Assembly: GCA_022571535.1 (NCBI GenBank)
Contig: JACZXR010000184.1
Coordinates: 1 to 5,581 of the forward strand
Direction: 5' to 3'
From: Deltaproteobacteria bacterium
GTDB taxonomy: Bacteria > Desulfobacterota > Binatia > UBA9968 > CAXXLF01
DNA: 5,581 nucleotides
Part shown: positions 1-5,573 of the stretch, piece by piece
How positions within the stretch are numbered: position 1 is the stretch's first letter
Layout of the letters: every line of letters starts with the position of its first letter
Translations under genes and position numbers: made by a program
Notes under the pieces: model-generated
What the model was told of the DNA's origin: nothing
The model's input: the letters and a program-made list of their open reading frames with translations, nothing else
Database searches by the model: none

Positions 1-50
1 GCTGCTATCTTAGGGGACATCTTTTATGGCCTTATTCTAAATTCATTATC

Positions 51-134
51 ATGCCTTGTGCCCCCCGCTTGGATGCTCCAGGCGTCCTGCATCATGTCAT
101 GGCCCGTGGGATCATGCGGCAGACCATGTTGGGG
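51..134 (+). pseudogene. N-terminal remnant of a REP-associated / IS200-like (Y1) transposase
   Basis: The frame opens with MPCAPRLDAPGVLHHVMARG, which closely matches the usual start of REP-associated tyrosine (RAYT, Y1 HUH) transposases (PRxDxPGxxHHVxxRG). After about 28 residues the resemblance stops: the stretch normally reading like ERRKIF is altered here to MRQTML, and what follows is unrelated residues to a stop near 242. The HUH motif (NHxHLLL type) and the catalytic tyrosine of the family, which lie further on, are absent, so the product cannot be active. No convincing Shine-Dalgarno precedes the ATG. Seen: the N-terminal motif and the break near 130-135. Known: full-length family members run to roughly 150-300 residues. 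Inferred: a decayed or deletion-truncated copy. The family call is fairly safe; the exact break point is not. Confidence 0.7.
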
Positions 135-604
135 GTCAGGCGTGATAATTGCGATTCTGCAGGGAATAAGAGTCAGGAACCTTTAACTTTTCGTACATGT
201 TTCCGTAGAGATTCTCTCTATTACTCATCCCTCCCGGATTGAATATCCAGACGCCTTTCATGAGGACCGGTGTGTCGTAGACGCGGATCACGAGCGCCCA
301 TTTATCGGTGGGAGTGGTCGGAGTCAACTCCTGGGCCCGAACGGTGGATTGCAGCTTGGTCTTTAAGGGTGAAGCCGATATTGCGCAGAAATAGCTCTTC
401 TGTCCAATCTGAGGCAAGCGCGGCACAGTTGGTATCGTGCCGAGTTGTAACCCAGGGCTACTGCGAGATAGGCTGCGGGCCAATAGCCGGATAGGCCGCC
501 GGGGCTGGCAGTGTTTGTCCCCCAGGAAGGCATTGACAAGTTGAGGTAAGCGGTGGATGTTGCGGGCAATTCAATTTTGAGTGGCGCGGCAGTCTCAGGG
601 GATA

Positions 605-636
605 GGCTGCCAGCGTTGGCAGCCGTCTAAAGCGGC
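605..636. other. Hairpin with a competing alternative stem
   Basis: GGCTGCCA (605-612) and TGGCAGCC (617-624) form a perfect 8-bp stem around the loop GCGT. The right arm overlaps a second possible stem, AGCCG (621-625) with CGGCT (632-636), so the two folds exclude each other. No run of T follows on either strand, so it is not a standard intrinsic terminator. It lies inside the gene-poor region and has no assignable partner gene. Confidence 0.35.
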
Positions 637-851
637 TCACTTAATAGTTAGCCGACCAAAGGTGATCTAATGGCGTCGCACACCCCGACAGCTGGATTTT
701 TATGCAACCGTTGAGGTAGCGGGCTAACGAGTGGTTGGAGCCGCCGCCGAAAAACGTTCCGTCCGGATTCCTGTCTTCTGTTTGCTGGATATGCATTACT
801 ACTTGCTGCATCGCACGGCCTAGGGCAGCCATTTTGTGGGAGATGGGCTTC

Positions 852-880
852 TTGACAGCTGTTTTGTGGAAGCGTATTAG
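852..880 (+). promoter_or_regulatory. Sigma-70-type promoter for the dienelactone hydrolase gene
   Basis: A perfect -35 box TTGACA (852-857) is followed after exactly 17 bases by TATTAG (875-880), a good -10 box. Transcription would start near 887, giving a leader of about 55 bases before the ATG at 942. The downstream DNA is A+T-rich and leads straight into a strong Shine-Dalgarno. No operator-like palindrome overlaps the boxes. Confidence 0.7.
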
Positions 881-930
881 TCTCCCGTTAATAAAAATAT
901 CTACAAGGATTAATAATTCTAAAAATTAAT

Positions 931-937
931 AAGGAGG
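931..937 (+). promoter_or_regulatory. Ribosome binding site of the dienelactone hydrolase gene
   Basis: AAGGAGG is a full match to the anti-Shine-Dalgarno, with four A bases before the ATG at 942. The spacer is on the short side, but the site clearly fixes this start, which also gives a proper signal peptide. Confidence 0.8.
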
Positions 938-941
938 AAAA

Positions 942-1721
942 ATGAAAAGGAATAAGCAGATTTTGATGCTCACCGTGGCGTTTGTCTTTATCTCGTATCT
1001 CTCTGCAGGGGCGCTGTGGGCGATGAGCCACGATATTGTAACGGAAGAGGTACGCTACCATAAACAACTGAAAGACGTGAAGGGATTCCTGGCACGACCG
1101 GCAGATAATGAGAAACATCCTGCCCTTGTCCTGATCCATGAATGGTGGGGGCTGAATGACAACATCCGAGAGAACGCTCGTCAGTTTGCCAAACTGGGTT
1201 ACGTGGCCCTGGCAGTCGATCTGTATCAAGGTCAGGTTGCAGCCGATCGGAAAGAGGCCAGAAAACTCGCTACCGGGGTTCGGAAAAATAGGGGGCCGGC
1301 CTTTGAGAATCTAAAGCAGGCCGTTGCATATCTTAAAGGGCGGTCGGCCAACGTGGAACCTCAACGGGTAGCTTCCGTCGGATGGTGCTTTGGCGGAGGC
1401 TGGTCCTATCAGATGGCAAAAAACGATCTCGGGGTAAAGGCCACGGTTATTTATTACGGACACTTCAACCCCAAGGATGACTTGAGCAGGATGCGGGCGA
1501 CGATCATAGGCCATTACGGAGAGAACGATCGGGGTATCAAGGTGGATAATGTTCGGGAGTTCCAGGCCAGGCTGAAGACATTAAATGGCGATCATGAGAT
1601 CTACATCTATCCGAATGCTGGTCACGGCTTCGCGAACCCAGGAGGAGGGAAAAGGTATAACAAAGAGGCTACGGAAGATGCCTGGAAAAGAACCACTGCC
1701 TTTCTAAAGAAGTATCTGTGA
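942..1721 (+). CDS. Exported dienelactone hydrolase family protein (alpha/beta hydrolase)
   Basis: This 259-residue protein belongs to the dienelactone hydrolase (DLH) family of alpha/beta hydrolases, which cleave lactones and esters with a Cys-His-Asp triad. The visible triad is Cys149 in GWCFGGG (nucleophile elbow), Asp196 in GENDRGI and His228 in AGHGFAN. Glu67 in HEWWGL matches the glutamate that controls the cysteine in classical DLH. Residues 1-24 form a Sec signal peptide (basic MKRNK, a hydrophobic core, then AGA or ALWA as cleavage site), so it should act in the periplasm or outside, unlike the cytoplasmic DLH of chlorocatechol pathways. The length fits a DLH domain of about 230 residues plus signal. 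It has its own promoter and ends in tandem stops (TGA then TAA). It converges on the molybdenum hydroxylase gene, so they are not co-transcribed. The substrate is unknown; many such proteins are general carboxylesterases. Confidence 0.93.
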   Translation: MKRNKQILMLTVAFVFISYLSAGALWAMSHDIVTEEVRYHKQLKDVKGFLARPADNEKHPALVLIHEWWGLNDNIRENARQFAKLGYVALAVDLYQGQVAADRKEARKLATGVRKNRGPAFENLKQAVAYLKGRSANVEPQRVASVGWCFGGGWSYQMAKNDLGVKATVIYYGHFNPKDDLSRMRATIIGHYGENDRGIKVDNVREFQARLKTLNGDHEIYIYPNAGHGFANPGGGKRYNKEATEDAWKRTTAFLKKYL

Positions 1722-1739
1722 TAAAGGCGGTCGCGACCT

Positions 1740-1762
1740 CTTCAGGCCTCTGAAGGGCCTGA
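1740..1762. terminator. Possible weak bidirectional terminator between convergent genes
   Basis: TCAGGCC (1742-1748) pairs with GGCCTGA (1756-1762) around a 7-base loop. An alternative fold pairs CTTCAG (1740-1745) with CTGAAG (1750-1755) around GCCT. It sits between the stop codons of two converging genes, where a shared terminator is expected, but neither strand has a T run after the stem, so any intrinsic termination would be weak. Confidence 0.35.
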
Positions 1763-1801
1763 CGGCGAGTGGTCTTTGATGGCTGGGTGATGCGCCTTGT
1801 C

Positions 1802-4015
1802 TTAGCCTCCTCGCCTCAATGCCTCAAAGACCTTCTCGGACGTTACGGGCAGGGACTTGATCCTCACGCCGACGGCATCTTCCACTGCGTTGGCAATTGC
1901 TGCTGCTACCGGGACGTTGGAGGTCTCTCCTATGGGCATGCTGTTATATGGGCCGGGCCCCTTGGGGGTTTCCATGACGGTGGTTTTAAGGGTAGGGATA
2001 TCCTGGATGGTGGGAATCTTGTAGTCGCCGAAGTTTGCGGTGATTACCTTGCCATCGTCGAGCATGAGATGCTCCATTAGCGCATAGCCAACCCCCATCA
2101 CGGCCCCACCCTCGATCTGACCCTGGTGCATCAATGGGTTGAGCACGGTACCCGTACTGTGAGCTGTAGTTAATTTCCCCAGCTTCACCTCTCCTGTCTC
2201 CGGATCTACTTCAACCTCCGCAACTTGAGCGCACATGGATGCCTCTTGGACCTTGGACTTGTCGTTGTAAACGCCCTGGACACTGATAGGCGTTCCTTTG
2301 GCCTTTACGATTTCCCCGTAGGTCATGCGTTGCTCTGCGCGTCTGTGGAGCACTCCTCCCTCGGAGAGAATCAGGTCTTCCGGACTGGCACTCATGGTCT
2401 CGGCAGCCGCTTTCTTGATTTCTTCGCAGGCCTTGATTGCTGCGTCATATGCCGCGTTTCCGTAAACCCGAGTGGCCCTGCTGCCTCCAACCCCCGTATC
2501 CTTTTCTCCCATTTTGGTGTTCAGGATCTCAACCCGTATACGCCCCGGCGGGACCTTGAGCTCTTCTCCTACGATTTCACACAACACGGTGTAGGTGCCG
2601 GCTCCCTGGTCCAGCATCGCCGAGGAGAGAGTGATGACACCCTCTTCGTCGATCTTGACGGCAACGGTCCCCTCCCCTCCGTTGACGGTCCATTGGACCA
2701 GGGCGATACCTCGACCCACATTCTTCGGCTTTGGCTTATAGTAACCGGAGGACTGCAACGCCATCTTTAGCGTCTCCTCAGCCTTGATATGGGTGATCGT
2801 CTGACCGGTCGGCGATGCGTCGCCGTCGTGCATGAGGTTCTTTCTCCGGAACTCAGCCGGTTCCATACCAAGCTTCCTGGCTACTAGATCAAGCTGGCTC
2901 TCATTGGCAAAAAAGCCCTGGGGATCTCCAGGCGCCCGCATGTGGCCGCAAGGGACCTGATTGGTATAAACCATTTTTTCTTCTATAAGCACATGAGGGA
3001 TGTTGTAAGCCCCGGCAGATATCTGCGGACCACCCAGAAAGCCATTTGGCTTGAAGGCTCCATAGGCCCCGCTGTCAAAGATAAAGTCCATGTGGTGCGC
3101 AACGATAGTCCCGTCTTTTTTGACCCCTGTCTTTATCTTGACAATCGAGGGGTGCCTTGGATTACCGGCTATGAACTCCTCGCCGTAGTCCATGACCATT
3201 TTCACTGGTTGACCGCTCTTTTTAGAGAGGAAGTAGCACAGGGCGATATCCATAAAATCGCCCTTGCCTCCGAAATCCCCTCCGATATAACAGGGGTACA
3301 CAACGAGGCTTTCAGGAGGAATCTGGATTGCCCTGGCCACCTGTTCTCGTATGGCGAAAGGAACCTTACTGCACGCCCAGATCTCCGCTCCTCCGGACTG
3401 GTCGGCCTTGACGACGCAGGAATGGGGCTCTATGTAGGCCTGATGGACCTGGTTTGTATAGAAGGTATTTTCCACGATTATGTCTGATTGTGTAAGGCCA
3501 GCCTCAATGTCTCCTTTTTTCCAGGACATCTGGATAAAGGCATTGCTCGGTATGTCCAGTTTCTCGGGCAGGCCTTTATAATTATTGACTTCTGGGTGAA
3601 GGAGCGGCGCGGAGGGTTCCATGGCCTTCACAGGGTCGAGCACCGGCTCCAGATCTTCGTATTCGACCTCGATGAGATCTAGCGCCTGCTCGGCAATTTC
3701 TTTGCTTTGTGCTGCAACCGCAGCCACTTTTTCCCCTATAAACCTGACGACGCCGTCGGCCACAATAGGCATGTCGCAGATGCGCCTTCCGATTTTTAGC
3801 CCTGCCACATCTTCCCCTGTGACCACGGCATTGACGCCAGGGACCTTCAGGGCTTGGCTCGTATCGATACGCTTGATACGTCCGTACGAAATGGGGCTCC
3901 TTAGAATCCTACCCCAAAGCATTCCCGGCAGAGTCACATCTGCTGCGTAGACTGCTTGTCCGGCAACTTTCTGTTCACCTTCAATCCTGGGAGTAGGCTT
4001 ACCTACAATCTGCAT
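1802..4015 (-). CDS. Molybdopterin-binding xanthine dehydrogenase-family large subunit (COG1529)
   Basis: This is the molybdenum cofactor-binding catalytic subunit of a xanthine oxidase-family hydroxylase, an enzyme type that hydroxylates heterocycles, aldehydes or aromatic acyl-CoAs with water as oxygen donor. From ATG at 4015 it has 737 residues, normal for the family, and starts QIVGKPTPRIEG, the usual N-terminus. Residues about 15-125 form the hammerhead domain, the rest the two Mo-binding domains. Motifs: GGDFGGKG 245-252, HMRAPG 358-363, TGVGGSRATR 507-516, NP 626-627, QIEGG 633-637, and the presumed catalytic Glu697 in IGETS near the C-terminus. A GTG at 4033 would add six residues, but the only Shine-Dalgarno favours the ATG. 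It lacks the AYXCSFR loop of form I CO dehydrogenase, and Gly252 replaces the substrate-binding Glu of true xanthine dehydrogenases, so the substrate is open. No iron-sulfur or FAD subunit gene is adjacent in the window. Confidence 0.9.
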   Translation of the reverse strand: MQIVGKPTPRIEGEQKVAGQAVYAADVTLPGMLWGRILRSPISYGRIKRIDTSQALKVPGVNAVVTGEDVAGLKIGRRICDMPIVADGVVRFIGEKVAAVAAQSKEIAEQALDLIEVEYEDLEPVLDPVKAMEPSAPLLHPEVNNYKGLPEKLDIPSNAFIQMSWKKGDIEAGLTQSDIIVENTFYTNQVHQAYIEPHSCVVKADQSGGAEIWACSKVPFAIREQVARAIQIPPESLVVYPCYIGGDFGGKGDFMDIALCYFLSKKSGQPVKMVMDYGEEFIAGNPRHPSIVKIKTGVKKDGTIVAHHMDFIFDSGAYGAFKPNGFLGGPQISAGAYNIPHVLIEEKMVYTNQVPCGHMRAPGDPQGFFANESQLDLVARKLGMEPAEFRRKNLMHDGDASPTGQTITHIKAEETLKMALQSSGYYKPKPKNVGRGIALVQWTVNGGEGTVAVKIDEEGVITLSSAMLDQGAGTYTVLCEIVGEELKVPPGRIRVEILNTKMGEKDTGVGGSRATRVYGNAAYDAAIKACEEIKKAAAETMSASPEDLILSEGGVLHRRAEQRMTYGEIVKAKGTPISVQGVYNDKSKVQEASMCAQVAEVEVDPETGEVKLGKLTTAHSTGTVLNPLMHQGQIEGGAVMGVGYALMEHLMLDDGKVITANFGDYKIPTIQDIPTLKTTVMETPKGPGPYNSMPIGETSNVPVAAAIANAVEDAVGVRIKSLPVTSEKVFEALRRGG

Positions 4016-4026
4016 GTCCAATTTAA

Positions 4027-4031
4027 CCTCC
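4027..4031 (-). promoter_or_regulatory. Shine-Dalgarno that decides the hydroxylase start
   Basis: On the minus strand GGAGG lies 11 bases upstream of the ATG at 4015. It overlaps the possible GTG start at 4033 and so cannot serve it, and nothing resembling a ribosome binding site precedes that GTG. The spacing is longer than the optimum but workable, and the ATG product begins like other family members. Confidence 0.6.
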
Positions 4032-4033
4032 AC

Positions 4034-4075
4034 TCAGATGCAATTGGTGAGAGAACATGGCGTATTTTTCGGCAT
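4034..4075 (-). CDS. Possible 13-residue leader peptide upstream of the hydroxylase gene
   Basis: A 14-codon frame (product MPKNTPCSLTNCI) starts at the ATG at 4075-4073 and ends with TGA at 4036-4034, directly against the GTG at 4033 and just ahead of the hydroxylase Shine-Dalgarno. It has a strong site of its own, AAGGAAGG at 4090-4083, with 7 bases of spacing, a better arrangement than the hydroxylase has. Its translation could therefore couple to, or open, the downstream start. I recognise no leader-peptide family, see no codon run typical of attenuators, and the frame could be chance. The frame stays open upstream to about 4141 without another ATG. Confidence 0.25.
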   Translation of the reverse strand: MPKNTPCSLTNCI

Positions 4076-4137
4076 TTTGCAACCTTCCTTTTCCTCTTGG
4101 ACCTTAAGATTGGATTCGAGTACGAAGTTGGAAACGG

Positions 4138-4270
4138 TTGATTAAATTATTGGGTAACCCCGCGGCTTGCCGCGGGCACAAAACCGATGGGGTTTCCAAA
4201 GGGGAGAAGCGGTAGCTCTTCCCTTTGGTCGACCACGGAGTTCAAACCCCGTGGTCGATATAACTTGATT
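4138..4270 (+). repeat. Three-hairpin repeat, copy 1, bounded by TTGATT direct repeats
   Basis: This copy reads left to right: TTGATT (4138-4143); hairpin 1, CCCGCGGC (4159-4166) with GCCGCGGG (4169-4176); a short stem AAACC (4181-4185) with GGTTT (4191-4195); hairpin 2, a 12-bp stem of 4196-4207 with 4217-4228 containing one G-T pair; hairpin 3, TCGACCACGG (4229-4238) with CCGTGGTCGA (4249-4258); then ATAAC and TTGATT (4265-4270). The second copy at 5444-5573 is about 89% identical by hand alignment over the shared 115 bases, in opposite orientation. It carries no gene; an open frame through it on the minus strand only reflects the repeat. Likely a non-autonomous mobile element or a structured RNA. 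It lies in the gap between the amidohydrolase and hydroxylase genes. Confidence 0.85.
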
Positions 4271-4556
4271 CCCGCCACAGAATTACACCCAACCAAAAAT
4301 GGAGTGTGGCCCCCTCTGAGGTTTGTCTGCAATCTTATTTTTGTGCAAGACGCAATTTTACGATCCTTTAGTTGCATCTTAGCGTCGCCAGCAAACAAGG
4401 ACGGCGTCCCGATGTGGACCGTTACCCGGGGAGTGCCAGTACCAGCTTACAGGACTTGCTCGCACTTATTGAAGAAAGTGTACTTGACCAGCGAGTTGTG
4501 GTGCTCATAGCAGATGAGAAATCCCTTCCTGGACCCGGACGGAGTCACACGGAGTA
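4271..4556. other. Gene-poor spacer between repeat copy 1 and the amidohydrolase gene
   Basis: No gene is convincing. A plus-strand frame running from 4372 through this region contains a protein-like stretch (DLLALIEESVLDQRVVVLIA, about 4459-4518) but has only a TTG start with no ribosome binding site, and it runs on as antisense of the amidohydrolase gene. GGACCC (4531-4536) can pair with GGGTCC (4561-4566) across the amidohydrolase stop, and ACGGAGT is repeated directly at 4539-4545 and 4549-4555. No T-tract terminator is visible after the amidohydrolase stop on the minus strand. Confidence 0.4.
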
Positions 4557-5300
4557 TCATGGGTCCGGGAGTTTGTATACCTTTGCGGCCGTGATACCCA
4601 GATATTTGTCCTTTTGTTCACCCTCCAGCCCGATGGCCCTGGCCTTGGCCATCTCGACAGGAGCGTTCACACAAAGATCTGACCCGAACATAACTCGGTC
4701 CGCACCGAGCTTGTCAATAACGAACTTGATAACGTGGGGGGTACACCAAGAGGTCTCCAAGTAGACGTTGGGACATTCAGTGGCCGTGACGTAAGCATCC
4801 ATTGTGTAGATGGCATATCCGGCATGGGCCAAAATAATCGGGACGCTGGGATACTCCCGGGCCTTTGGGATTACCAGGGCCGGAGATGCGAACGGGATCC
4901 CCGTCCCGGTGTGGACCATGATAGGGACTCCGAGGTCACGGGCGGCCTGAAAGACCGCGTCGGCATCCTGGGAGAGAGGGGAGACCGCATGACCGATGGT
5001 GTGGAGCTTGACAGCGACGAAATTCAGCTCCCGGACACATCGCTCTATCTCTTTGAAATAGACGTCGGGATCGGTGTGGGGGTTCATGCTGGCCAGGCCG
5101 AAGAATCTGCGGGGATGGTCGGAGGCAAGCCGGGCGATGTCATCGTGGACTTTCCGGGGATCCGGCGCTCCGGGAAAAGGCTGGACGACAGACTGATCAA
5201 TCTCGTTCTGCTCCACGTATTCCAGGAGCATATCGACCGTGTTGTTCAGCCCGAACACACGGCAGGGACCTAGGTGGGCGTGCGAATCAACAATAGCCAT
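4557..5300 (-). CDS. Metal-dependent amidohydrolase (amidohydrolase 2 / COG2159 family)
   Basis: A 247-residue cytoplasmic protein with no signal peptide, reading as a complete (beta/alpha)8 barrel of the COG2159 group, which contains hydrolases and non-oxidative decarboxylases of aromatic acids. Expected metal and active-site residues are present: His7 and His9 in DSHAHLG, His130 in MVHTGTG, His159 in LAHAG, and Asp208 in MFGSDL near the end of the barrel. His100 in VKLH is also conserved-looking. Its length is at the short end for the family, but both ends look natural. The ATG at 5300 has a GGAGG site at 8 bases. It shares direction with the hydroxylase gene about 540 bp downstream and is flanked by the two inverted repeat copies. 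The substrate cannot be told from sequence; a ring-opening hydrolase or a decarboxylase would both fit. Confidence 0.9.
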   Translation of the reverse strand: MAIVDSHAHLGPCRVFGLNNTVDMLLEYVEQNEIDQSVVQPFPGAPDPRKVHDDIARLASDHPRRFFGLASMNPHTDPDVYFKEIERCVRELNFVAVKLHTIGHAVSPLSQDADAVFQAARDLGVPIMVHTGTGIPFASPALVIPKAREYPSVPIILAHAGYAIYTMDAYVTATECPNVYLETSWCTPHVIKFVIDKLGADRVMFGSDLCVNAPVEMAKARAIGLEGEQKDKYLGITAAKVYKLPDP

Positions 5301-5308
5301 ATGTAGAA

Positions 5309-5313
5309 CCTCC
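5309..5313 (-). promoter_or_regulatory. Ribosome binding site of the amidohydrolase gene
   Basis: GGAGG on the minus strand with 8 bases to the ATG at 5300, an ideal spacing. It supports this start, which also puts the HxH metal motif at residues 7-9 as usual for the family. Confidence 0.75.
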
Positions 5314-5343
5314 GAAGAAAATGCGCTGAGGAGATTGCGTTTA

Positions 5344-5374
5344 CCCGGTCGTCTCTCGACGGGGCCTTTGCCCC
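5344..5374. other. Two mutually exclusive hairpins in the amidohydrolase leader
   Basis: GGGGC (5361-5365) pairs with GCCCC (5370-5374) around CTTT. The same G run can instead extend a stem GTCG (5348-5351) with CGAC (5357-5360), where after one mismatch CCC (5344-5346) pairs with GGG (5362-5364). Both lie 44-74 bases upstream of the start codon. I see no convincing -35/-10 pair between here and repeat copy 2, so whether this is transcribed leader is unknown. It matches no riboswitch I recognise. Confidence 0.3.
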
Positions 5375-5443
5375 AAGATGTCCCCAGAGTGAATCACTGA
5401 TCCGAAAATGCCCACTGTCCTGAGATTCGCTTTATGCAGTTTC

Positions 5444-5573
5444 GAATCAAGTTATATCGAACACGGGGTTTGAATCCCCGTGTTCGACCAAAGGGGAGAG
5501 ATGCCGCTTCTCCCCTTTGGAAACCTCATCGGCTTTGTGCCCGCCTCAAGAGGCGGGGTTTACATTGAATCAA
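5444..5573 (-). repeat. Three-hairpin repeat, copy 2, bounded by TTGATTC direct repeats
   Basis: Inverted relative to copy 1. On the minus strand it runs from TTGATTC (5573-5567) through hairpin 1 (stem CCCGCCTC with GAGGCGGG, 5557-5540), the short stem AAGCC/GGTTT, hairpin 2 (perfect 12-bp stem, 5520-5488) and hairpin 3 (12-bp stem, TCGAACACGGGG with its complement, 5487-5457) to ATAAC and TTGATTC (5450-5444). Compared with copy 1, hairpin 1 has two base pairs swapped on both sides and hairpin 3 has one. The loop sequence TTCAAA of hairpin 3 and the tail TCGATATAACTTGATTC are identical in both copies. It lies upstream of the amidohydrolase gene, its hairpin 3 end facing that gene. Confidence 0.85.

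Larger units (their letters stand above)
136..925. other. Long intergenic region with broken minus-strand open frames, no confirmed gene
   Basis: I see no intact gene here. On the minus strand there are three partly overlapping open stretches: about 923 to 641 (first ATG at 832), about 630 to 363, and 483 to 136. Parts look protein-like, for example ELPATSTAYLNLSMPSWGTN in the middle stretch and DKWALVIRVYDTPVLMKGVW in the last one. They lie in different frames, lack ribosome binding sites and match no family I recognise. They could be pieces of one frameshifted, decaying gene, or chance open frames. A short motif GATAGGC(T/C)GC occurs at 467-476, 490-499 and 601-610. A 6-bp hairpin lies at 421-442. 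The right end holds the promoter of the next gene. Confidence 0.4.

Noticed and set aside
467..610. Three copies of GATAGGC(T/C)GC at 467, 490 and 601.
   Set aside because: Too short, irregularly spaced and partly within hairpin arms; no evidence that they are binding sites or a repeat array.
647..728. GTTAGCC (647-653) and GGCTAAC (722-728) resemble the outer ends of an integron attC site.
   Set aside because: The order is the reverse of attC (RYYYAAC first, GTTRRRY last), the bases do not fit the consensus fully, and there is no integrase or cassette gene nearby.
2225..3487. Long plus-strand open frames (2225-2770 and 2942-3487).
   Set aside because: They are antisense to the well-supported hydroxylase gene, with no ribosome sites or recognisable domains.
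4034..4340. Removing repeat copy 1 between its TTGATT ends leaves a minus-strand frame open for about 60 codons across the junction, as if a gene had been interrupted.
   Set aside because: An open run of that length is not rare by chance, it has no start codon upstream of the junction, and the residues match nothing I recognise.
4147..4398. Minus-strand open frame of 83 codons through repeat copy 1.
   Set aside because: Most of it is the hairpin repeat itself; it has no ribosome site and no family resemblance, so it is a by-product of the repeat.
5457..5487. GGGGTTTGAATCCCC in hairpin 3 of copy 2 looks like a tRNA T-arm.
   Set aside because: The stem continues outward as a 12-bp hairpin, no acceptor, D or anticodon arms are around it, and copy 1 lacks the T-arm-like form.
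4138..5573. Two repeat copies considered as a CRISPR array or as insertion sequence ends.
   Set aside because: There are only two copies in inverted orientation, more than 1 kb apart, without spacers or cas genes, and the gene between them is an amidohydrolase rather than a transposase.
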